From NCBI GenBank assembly GCA_036833805.1, contig DAITPA010000042.1:1-16510 (forward strand): a stretch of 16,510 nucleotides of DNA, read 5' to 3'. The notes under the pieces are model-generated. The model had not been told where the DNA came from. It saw nothing but the letters and a program-made list of their open reading frames with translations, and ran no database searches. The position numbers and the translations under genes were made by a program. This stretch comes from PALSA-1196 sp036833805 (GTDB lineage: Bacteria; Pseudomonadota; Gammaproteobacteria; Steroidobacterales; Steroidobacteraceae). Shown one piece after another: positions 6,592 to 12,232 of the stretch (within the stretch, counting starts at the first letter, position 1; every line of letters begins with the position of its first letter).

Positions 6592-8406
6592 ATGCACCCT
6601 ACAGATACTACGCATCCCGACTACTTTCATAAGGTCGTGGATTGCCAGTGGGCCTGTCCCGCCCACACCGATGTCCCTGAATACATTCGACTGATTGCCC
6701 AAGGACGCTTTACCGAGGCGTACATGGTGAACCGTCAGTCCAACGTCTTTCCAGGCATCCTCGGCCGCGTCTGCGATCGGCCCTGCGAGCCGGCGTGCCG
6801 CCGCGGACGCGTCGAGAAGAAACCTGTTGCGATCTGTCGCTTGAAGCGCGTTGCCGCGGATCACCGTGACGACGTTTCCGGCTTGCTGCCGAAGATCCCG
6901 CGCTTGAAGAATGGCAAGCGTGTGGTCTGCATCGGCGCCGGCTGCGCATCCCTCACGGTCGCGAACGATCTGCTGCCGCTCGGCTATGAAGTCACAATTT
7001 TCGAGCAGTACGGCGAGCCCGGCGGCCTCATGCGCATCAATATTCCCGCTTTTCGCCTGCCCCAAAAGGTGCTCAACGACGAGATGGGCATGATTCTCGG
7101 CATGGGAGTGGATCTGAAGCTGAAGCACCCGGTCGCAAGCCTGCGGGAGCTTGTGGACAACGGCCGCTGCGATGCGGTGTTCGTCGGCTCGGGTGCGCCA
7201 CAGGGCAAGGAGTTGAAGCTGCCCGGCCGCACCGAAGGCGCGGCCAATATTCACATTGGCATCGCCTGGTTGGGGTCGGTTGCGTTTGGGCATCTGGAGA
7301 AAATCGGCGCGCGCGTGCTCATCATCGGTGTCGGCAACACGGCGATGGATTGCTGCCGCACGAGCCTGCGTCTCGGTGCCAAGCACGTGAAGGTGATGGC
7401 GCGCAAACCGCGCGGCTTCTTCAAGGCTTCTGAATGGGAGCTCGAGGACGCCGAGGAGGAGCACGTCGAGATCAAGGTGAACCGCGTGCCAAGATCCTTT
7501 GTCGTCGAGAATGGCAAACTGACGGGCATGCTGTTCGACAAGAAGGAGTACGACATCGACACGCACGGCGACATCATGGCTGAGCGCACCGTGGGTGAGG
7601 AGTTTGAGCCCGCGGATGACGTCATTCTTGCGATCGGCCAGGAGAACGCCTTTCCTTGGATCGAGCGTGATCTGGGGATCGAATTTGATAAGTGGAACGT
7701 GCCGGTCGTTGATGCGAAAACTTTTCAATCGACGCGGCCCGGCGTTTTCTTCGGCGGCGACGCCGCGTTTGGACCGAAGAACATCATCTGGGCGGTTGAG
7801 CAGGGTCATCAGGCTGCAATCTCCATTCACAAGCACTGCCAGGGCGAGCCCATCAGCGAGCGCCTGGCGCCGAGAATGAATCTGCAGAGCAGGAAGATGG
7901 GCATGCACGAATGGTCGTATGCGAACGACTACACGCCCGTTGAGCGCCGGCTGATGCCGCACGTGTCGTTGAAGGAGCGTTTCAAGAAACTCGACATCGA
8001 GGTTGAGCTCGGCTTTACGGCCGAGCAGGCAGCAGAGGAAGTGCAGCGCTGCTTGAACTGCGATGTGCAGACCGTGTTCGATGCGAAGCTGTGCATCGAA
8101 TGCGATGCCTGTATCGACATCTGCCCGGTCGATTGTCTGACGATGACGGCGAATGCTGAGGAAAGCGAGCTGCGTACGCGGCTGAAAGCGCCGGCGAAAA
8201 ATCTGACACAGGCGCTTTATGTTTCGCGCCCCTTGGAACAAACCGGACGCGTGATGGTCAAAGACGAGGACCTGTGCGTGCATTGCGGCTTATGCGCCGA
8301 GCGCTGTCCCACTGCCGCCTGGGACATGCAGAAATCCTACGTCCATTGGCCGCTTGCACTCGATGAGGCATGCGCCGCAGCGGAAAAAGAGCCCAAGATC
8401 GCCTAA
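6592..8406 (+). CDS. GltD-like FAD/NAD(P)-binding oxidoreductase fused to a 2[4Fe-4S] ferredoxin domain
   Basis: A 604-residue flavoprotein related to the glutamate synthase small subunit (GltD) and NfnB. The N-terminal Fe-S part has C18-x3-C22-P and then C61, C65, C69 and C82 in GRVCDRPCEPACRRG. The FAD Rossmann motif is GAGCAS (115-120) followed by FEQYGEPGGLM. The NAD(P) site is GVGNTAMD (from G246). The FAD-closing motif is GVFFGGDAAFGPKNIIWAVEQG. A C-terminal ferredoxin follows with C501-x2-C504-x2-C507-x3-C511-P and C562-x2-C565-x2-C568-x3-C572-P. The two sites are separated by an unusually long linker of about 50 residues. A C487-L-N-C490 pair precedes the ferredoxin. No glutamine amidotransferase or large GltB subunit is nearby, so it is not a glutamate synthase here. 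It heads an operon with the alpha/gamma and beta subunits of a 2-oxoacid oxidoreductase and probably moves electrons between that enzyme and NAD(P)(H). Confidence 0.9.
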   Translation: MHPTDTTHPDYFHKVVDCQWACPAHTDVPEYIRLIAQGRFTEAYMVNRQSNVFPGILGRVCDRPCEPACRRGRVEKKPVAICRLKRVAADHRDDVSGLLPKIPRLKNGKRVVCIGAGCASLTVANDLLPLGYEVTIFEQYGEPGGLMRINIPAFRLPQKVLNDEMGMILGMGVDLKLKHPVASLRELVDNGRCDAVFVGSGAPQGKELKLPGRTEGAANIHIGIAWLGSVAFGHLEKIGARVLIIGVGNTAMDCCRTSLRLGAKHVKVMARKPRGFFKASEWELEDAEEEHVEIKVNRVPRSFVVENGKLTGMLFDKKEYDIDTHGDIMAERTVGEEFEPADDVILAIGQENAFPWIERDLGIEFDKWNVPVVDAKTFQSTRPGVFFGGDAAFGPKNIIWAVEQGHQAAISIHKHCQGEPISERLAPRMNLQSRKMGMHEWSYANDYTPVERRLMPHVSLKERFKKLDIEVELGFTAEQAAEEVQRCLNCDVQTVFDAKLCIECDACIDICPVDCLTMTANAEESELRTRLKAPAKNLTQALYVSRPLEQTGRVMVKDEDLCVHCGLCAERCPTAAWDMQKSYVHWPLALDEACAAAEKEPKIA

Positions 8407-8460
8407 AGCCTGAGGCACGGCGCGCGCGACTCCCCTTTCGTAGATAAGCGAATCCGAAGT

Positions 8461-10296
8461 ATGTCTTCCTCCGAATCCAAAATGATCAACGACTTCGTCA
8501 TCAAAATCGCCACCGTCAATGGCACGGGCTCGGCGAGCGCCAATATGCTCCTCATGAAGTCGATCTTCAGGAGCGGCATTCCGGTCATGGGCAAGAACTA
8601 TTTCCCATCCAATATTCAGGGGCTGCCCACTTGGTATGAAATCCGGGTGACGAAACATGGCTACGTCGCCTGCTCGGGCCGCGTCGACATCATGGTGGCC
8701 ATGAACGCCGAGACCTATTCGAAGGACGTACGCGAAGTCGCGGCCGGCGGCTATCTTGTGTATGACTCGACGTGGCCGCGGCCGGCGCTCTTGAAGCGAG
8801 AGGACATCACGACGCTTGGCGTGCCGTTCGCCAAGCTCTGCAACGAGAATTTCAACGGGGTGCGCACCCGCATCCTCATGAAGAACATCTGTTATGCGGG
8901 CGTGCTCGCGGCGCTCCTGGATCTGGATATCGAGCACATCCGCCAGCTCCTCGCCGAGACCTACGCAAAAAAGCCGCAGCTCGTCGCGAGCAACATGAAA
9001 GCGATCGAGCTCGGCTTCAACTATGCCAAGGCGAACTTTGACTGTCCGTTGCCGCTGCGCGTTGAGAAGATGGACATGACGAGCGGCTACATCATGATGG
9101 ACGGCAACACGGCCGCAGCGCTTGGCTGCCTGTTTGCAGGTGCAACGGTTGCCGCCTGGTATCCGATCACGCCGTCCACCTCATTGATGGATGCGTTCAA
9201 GGCTTTCAGCGATCGCAACCGCATCGACCCGCAAACGGGCAGGAAGAACTTCGCGTTCATTCAGGCGGAAGATGAGCTTGCCGCCATCGGCATGGTGATC
9301 GGCGCATCCTGGAACGGTGCGCGCGCATTCACGGCGACCTCAGGTCCCGGCATCTCTCTGATGAACGAGTTTTTGGGCCTTGCCTATTACGCCGAGGTTC
9401 CTGCGGTGGTGTTCGACATTCAGCGTGTCGGGCCTTCGACTGGCATGCCGACTCGCACGCAGCAGAGCGACATCATGACGTGCGCCTACGCATCCCACGG
9501 CGACACACGCCAGGTGTGCCTGTATCCGGCCAACGCCGAGGAATGCTTTTACATGGCGGTACAGGCCTTCGATCTTGCCGAGCGCCTGCAGACACCAATT
9601 CTCGTGCTCTCCGATATTGATATCGGCATGAACGATTGGATGTGCCGCGAATTCAAGTGGGATGACGCCTACCGTCCGGATCGCGGCAAAATTCTCGACA
9701 AGAGCGCGATCGAGAAGCTCGAGAAATTTTATCGTTACGTCGACAAGGATGGCGACGGCATTCCTTACCGCACGCTGCCCGGCGTGCACCCGAAGGGCGC
9801 CTACTTCACGCGCGGCTCGGGTCATACGCAATTTGGCGTGTACACGGAGGATTCTGCGGACTATCAGCTGCTCCTCGATCGGCTCCTGGGCAAGTGGGCC
9901 ACCGCGAAGAAGCTCGTGCCGCGCGCCGTTATCGATGCGACCGCAAGCAGCGAGCTGGGCATTGTGTCGCTCGGCAGCTGTGATGGTGCGGTTCGCGAGG
10001 CCATGGATCTCTTGAGCGCGCGCGGCGTGGCGCTCGATTACATGCGCGTGCGTGCCTTTCCGTTCAGCGAGGACGTCGATCGCTTTCTCGCGGCGCACGC
10101 TGTCATCTTCATCGTCGAGCAGAACCGCGACGCTCAGTTTCGCGCGCTCCTGACGGTTGAGACCGCAGTCGAGAAGTCGAAGCTGCGCTCGATTTTGCAT
10201 TACGCCGGACTGCCGATCACTTCTCGATTCATCGTCGACGGCGTGCTTGCCGAAATACGCCCCGATGCGGCGAGCCGCGCGGCGGCCGTGCGCTAA
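8461..10296 (+). CDS. korA: 2-oxoacid:acceptor oxidoreductase, fused gamma-alpha subunit (KorA type)
   Basis: A 611-residue subunit of a thiamine-dependent CoA-acylating 2-oxoacid oxidoreductase (2-oxoglutarate:ferredoxin oxidoreductase type). Residues from about 10 to 190 form the gamma domain, with NGTGSASAN (20-28) where many gamma subunits have GxGGQG, followed by GKNYFPSNIQGLPTWYEIRV. From about 205 the alpha (pyrimidine-side) domain follows. It holds YPITPST (234-240), the acidic E270-D-E that would activate the thiamine diphosphate, TSGPG, and GPSTGMPTRTQQSD (from G324). No ferredoxin domain is present in this protein. The substrate is not fixed by sequence. 2-oxoglutarate is the usual annotation, but pyruvate or branched-chain 2-oxoacids remain possible. 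It lies 54 bases after the flavoprotein gene and 9 bases before the beta subunit, so they should form one complex. Confidence 0.9.
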   Translation: MSSSESKMINDFVIKIATVNGTGSASANMLLMKSIFRSGIPVMGKNYFPSNIQGLPTWYEIRVTKHGYVACSGRVDIMVAMNAETYSKDVREVAAGGYLVYDSTWPRPALLKREDITTLGVPFAKLCNENFNGVRTRILMKNICYAGVLAALLDLDIEHIRQLLAETYAKKPQLVASNMKAIELGFNYAKANFDCPLPLRVEKMDMTSGYIMMDGNTAAALGCLFAGATVAAWYPITPSTSLMDAFKAFSDRNRIDPQTGRKNFAFIQAEDELAAIGMVIGASWNGARAFTATSGPGISLMNEFLGLAYYAEVPAVVFDIQRVGPSTGMPTRTQQSDIMTCAYASHGDTRQVCLYPANAEECFYMAVQAFDLAERLQTPILVLSDIDIGMNDWMCREFKWDDAYRPDRGKILDKSAIEKLEKFYRYVDKDGDGIPYRTLPGVHPKGAYFTRGSGHTQFGVYTEDSADYQLLLDRLLGKWATAKKLVPRAVIDATASSELGIVSLGSCDGAVREAMDLLSARGVALDYMRVRAFPFSEDVDRFLAAHAVIFIVEQNRDAQFRALLTVETAVEKSKLRSILHYAGLPITSRFIVDGVLAEIRPDAASRAAAVR

Positions 10297-10305
10297 GGAG
10301 AGCCC

Positions 10306-11361
10306 ATGTCTTTCATCGCCAAACCCAAGATCGCGCATCCTTCGCTGCCGAGAAATGCGCTTGGCATGACGCGGCGCGACTACGAAGGCGCGCTCTCGAC
10401 TCTGTGCGCCGGCTGCGGACATGACTCGATCACCGCGGCGATCGTCGAGGCCTGCTGGGGAATTGCCATCGAACCGCACAACCTCATCAAACTCTCAGGC
10501 ATAGGCTGCTCTTCCAAGACGACCGCCTATTTCGTGAGCGGCGCGCACGGCTTCAACTCGGTGCACGGCCGCATGCCCTCGATCGGGATGGGTGCGAACG
10601 CTGCCAACCGCCGTTTGCATTACATCGGCGTCTCGGGCGACGGTGATACGCTCTCGATCGGACTCGGGCAGTTCTGCCATGCGATCCGCCGCAATCTCAA
10701 TATGCTCTACATCATTGAAAACAACGGCGTGTACGGACTCACGAAAGGGCAGTTCTCGGCATCCGCGGACATCGGCAGCAAGGCGAAGAAGGGCGAGACG
10801 AACTTTCAGCCGCCGATTGATCCGGTGGTGCTCGCCATGACGCTCGGAGCCACTTTCGTCGCGCGCAGTTTCTCTGGCGACAAGGAGCAGCTGGTGCCGC
10901 TCATCGAGGCGGGCTTGAACCACAACGGCTTTGCACTCATCGACGTGCTGTCACCGTGTGTCACGTTCAATGATCACGAGGGCTCGACAAAAAGCTATGC
11001 CTATACGCGCGAGCATTACGAGCCAGCCGTTCACACTGACTTCATTCCCTTGCAGCAGGAGATCACCGCGCAATACGCACCGGGAGAGGCGCTACCCGTG
11101 GTATTGCACGACGGCAGCCGCATCGTGTTGAGAAAACTCGACAGTGACTATGATCCGACCGACCGCGGCGCCTGCACCGCGACCATTCAGGAGCGCCTGA
11201 AGGAAGAGGAATACCTGACAGGCCTCCTGTTCATCGGACCCGGATTGCCGGAATTCCACGAACTGAACGAAACACCGGACGGACCGCTGAATGCGGTGCC
11301 GTATGAAATGCTGTGTCCAGGATCTGCCGGGATGAAAAAGATTCTGGCGCGATACCGCTGA
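10306..11361 (+). CDS. korB: 2-oxoacid:acceptor oxidoreductase, beta subunit (KorB type)
   Basis: A 351-residue thiamine diphosphate-binding beta subunit that partners the preceding alpha/gamma chain. It carries the four cysteines expected for the proximal [4Fe-4S] cluster: C34 and C37 in LCAGCGHDS, C68 in GIGCSSK, and C218 in LSPCVTFND. The ThDP/Mg motif starts at GDGD (111-114), followed by ENNGVYGLTKGQ (from E138), which matches the NNxxYGLTKGQ signature of KorB. The start ATG 10306 has GGAG 9 to 6 bases upstream, and the stop of the alpha subunit gene lies 9 bases before it. The presence of a cluster-bearing beta subunit means electrons should leave through Fe-S, most simply to the ferredoxin domain of the first gene in the operon. 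The stop abuts the stop of the convergent RRM gene with no gap. Confidence 0.93.
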   Translation: MSFIAKPKIAHPSLPRNALGMTRRDYEGALSTLCAGCGHDSITAAIVEACWGIAIEPHNLIKLSGIGCSSKTTAYFVSGAHGFNSVHGRMPSIGMGANAANRRLHYIGVSGDGDTLSIGLGQFCHAIRRNLNMLYIIENNGVYGLTKGQFSASADIGSKAKKGETNFQPPIDPVVLAMTLGATFVARSFSGDKEQLVPLIEAGLNHNGFALIDVLSPCVTFNDHEGSTKSYAYTREHYEPAVHTDFIPLQQEITAQYAPGEALPVVLHDGSRIVLRKLDSDYDPTDRGACTATIQERLKEEEYLTGLLFIGPGLPEFHELNETPDGPLNAVPYEMLCPGSAGMKKILARYR

Positions 11362-11658
11362 CTACCAGCGCTTCGGACCGCCGCGAGGCGGACCGCCGCC
11401 TCCGCCCCCTCCGGCGGTGCGCTCTTGCGCCTCATTGACACGCAGCGGCCGTCCGCCCATGTCCTTGCCATTGAGCTTCTCAATGGCGCTGGAAGCATCG
11501 GCGCGCGACATTTCCACGAAACCAAACCCACGCGGTCGACCGGTTTCGCGGTCAGTGATCAGACTCACCGACTCCACAGTTCCGTGTTGACCGAACAACT
11601 CGCGGATCTCGGTCTCAGTCGCCGAAAACGGCAGGTTTCCGACATAGATCTTCGTCAT
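11362..11658 (-). CDS. RRM-domain RNA-binding protein with glycine-rich tail
   Basis: A 98-residue single-RRM protein of the bacterial Rbp type, resembling eukaryotic glycine-rich RNA-binding proteins. RNP2 is IYVGNL (4-9) and RNP1 is RGFGFVEM (43-50), with the aromatic residues that stack on RNA bases. The fold is followed by a short Gly/Pro/Arg tail ending in GGPKRW. Such proteins are often cold- or stress-induced and bind single-stranded RNA; the targets are unknown. ATG 11658 is chosen because the protein then begins directly with the RRM strand (MTKIYVGNLPF). The open frame continues upstream without similarity. GGAG lies about 12 bases before the start. A fair promoter is seen at 11716-11744 on this strand. 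Confidence 0.93.
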   Translation of the reverse strand: MTKIYVGNLPFSATETEIRELFGQHGTVESVSLITDRETGRPRGFGFVEMSRADASSAIEKLNGKDMGGRPLRVNEAQERTAGGGGGGGPPRGGPKRW

Positions 11659-11715
11659 GGCGCTATCACACTCCGCAAAAGTGGGCTTGTCTGCCAAGGT
11701 CATGAAAGGAAGCGG

Positions 11716-11744
11716 ACGATACCCGAAGGCTTTGGAGCGCACAA
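11716..11744 (-). promoter_or_regulatory. Possible sigma-70 promoter of the RRM gene
   Basis: On the minus strand TTGTGC (11739-11744) and TATCGT (11716-11721) are spaced by exactly 17 bases. The -35 matches three and the -10 four of six consensus positions. RNA would start near 11709, giving a leader of about 50 bases, which is long enough for the post-transcriptional control often seen in cold-inducible RNA-binding proteins. Confidence 0.35.
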
Positions 11745-11770
11745 GGCAGTGGGCCGTTGCACGGCACGCT

Positions 11771-11811
11771 CGGCGGGCACCTCAATTAGGAACTGTTTTG
11801 CGTGCCCGCCG
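11771..11811. repeat. Inverted repeat overlapping the bTHX promoter
   Basis: CGGCGGGCAC (11771-11780) and GTGCCCGCCG (11802-11811) are exact reverse complements with a 21-base, AT-richer centre. The right arm runs into the -35 hexamer of the bTHX promoter. It could be an operator or a hairpin in an RNA crossing the region. There is no T-run beside it, so it is not a standard terminator. Confidence 0.5.
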
Positions 11812-11826
11812 CGTCTCGCCTAGACT
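11798..11826 (+). promoter_or_regulatory. Possible sigma-70 promoter of the bTHX gene
   Basis: TTGCGT (11798-11803) and TAGACT (11821-11826) are separated by 17 bases. They match the consensus at three and four positions respectively. The RNA start would be near 11833, giving a leader of about 34 bases that contains the GAGGGAG ribosome-binding site (11851-11857) before ATG 11867. Confidence 0.4.
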
Positions 11827-11866
11827 GCGCGCCCGGTACTTAAGTCCACCGAGGGAGTCGATCTGC

Positions 11867-11980
11867 ATGGGAAAAGGTGACCGCAAAACGCGCCGAGGCA
11901 AGATCTATCGCGGATCTTTCGGCAAGTCTCGCCCTAAGGATCCCGCCAAGCAAAGGAAGAAGGCGGCAGCCAAGAAGTAA
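11867..11980 (+). CDS. Small-subunit ribosomal protein bTHX
   Basis: A 37-residue, very basic peptide that matches ribosomal protein THX. The N-terminal 26 residues (MGKGDRKTRRGKIYRG, then SFGKSRPKDP) align closely with the 27-residue Thermus protein, which sits in a cavity at the top of the 30S head and stabilises 16S rRNA. The rest is a Lys/Ala tail (KQRKKAAAKK) longer than in Thermus. ATG 11867 is clear: a strong GAGGGAG site lies about 10 bases upstream and the peptide begins with the conserved MGKGD. The gene stands alone, divergent from the RRM gene, and both products act on RNA. It is easily missed by gene callers because of its length. In-frame reading extends upstream without similarity. 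Confidence 0.92.
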   Translation: MGKGDRKTRRGKIYRGSFGKSRPKDPAKQRKKAAAKK

Positions 11981-12024
11981 TTCTTAGTTGCGGAGCCGCG
12001 CCTAAAGCTGTGATAGCGAGGGGG

Positions 12025-12071
12025 CGCTGCGCCGCGCAATTGCCGGCCCGGTCTATTGGGGCGGCGCAGCG
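12025..12071. repeat. 11-bp inverted repeat with 25-base loop
   Basis: CGCTGCGCCGC (12025-12035) and GCGGCGCAGCG (12061-12071) are exact reverse complements. The GC-rich arms would form a stable RNA stem on either strand. It lies in the bTHX-M13 gap and could protect a 3' end or be a REP-like unit. Only one copy was noticed in the window. Confidence 0.5.
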
Positions 12072-12105
12072 AGCAGAAAGCTGCTGCTGCAGGGGCGCAC
12101 ACTTT

Positions 12106-12121
12106 TGGTGTCGGGACACCA
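12106..12121. repeat. Palindrome TGGTGTC-GG-GACACCA
   Basis: Two exact 7-base half-sites separated by GG, about 75 bases before the TATGAT box of the M13 peptidase gene. The size and symmetry fit a dimeric regulator site. No regulator can be named. Confidence 0.4.
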
Positions 12122-12196
12122 CAGCCCCGAAGTCAATTTCTCTACGGCACAGCGTCGCGGCAGTTGATGCGCGGACGGCTTGGGCATGCCCTGCGC

Positions 12197-12202
12197 TATG
12201 AT
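12197..12202 (+). promoter_or_regulatory. Possible -10 box for the M13-S9 peptidase operon
   Basis: TATGAT matches five of six -10 positions. RNA would start near 12209, about 24 bases before the ATG at 12233, with GGTGAG (12218-12223) as the ribosome site. No good -35 is seen. If this box is real, it argues against the longer in-frame start at 12167, which would lie upstream of the transcript. Confidence 0.4.
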
Positions 12203-12232
12203 TGCGCTACGGGAAACGGTGAGAATGATTCC

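Larger units (their letters stand above)
11981..12232. other. Intergenic region between bTHX and the M13 peptidase gene
   Basis: About 250 bases without a gene that I can support. It holds a weak hairpin right after bTHX (TTAG..GCGG AG CCGC..CTAA, 11984-12005), an 11-bp inverted repeat (12025-12071), a 16-base near-continuous palindrome (12106-12121), and a TATGAT box (12197-12202). No hairpin is followed by a T-run, so the bTHX transcript has no obvious intrinsic terminator. Confidence 0.5.

Noticed and set aside
6235..8283. Very long open frame (682 codons) on the minus strand opposite the flavoprotein gene
   Set aside because: It overlaps a gene with unmistakable flavin, NAD(P) and Fe-S motifs. 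Its translation has no recognisable domain and a biased His/Arg/Leu composition, as expected from the antisense of GC-rich codons.
6592..8406. Flavoprotein as the glutamate synthase small subunit (gltD)
   Set aside because: There is no gltB neighbour. The extra C-terminal ferredoxin, the altered N-terminal cysteines and the korAB operon context point to another electron partner.
8407..8460. Gap between the flavoprotein and korA genes as a separate promoter region
   Set aside because: Only 54 bases with no recognisable -10/-35 pair; co-transcription is simpler.
9340..10479. 379-codon minus-strand frame opposite korA and the start of korB
   Set aside because: Same antisense effect: it spans two well-supported genes and shows no motif or start signal.
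11771..11811. Inverted repeat as a Rho-independent terminator
   Set aside because: The stem is separated by a 21-base loop, no T-run follows on either strand, and its right arm overlaps a promoter.
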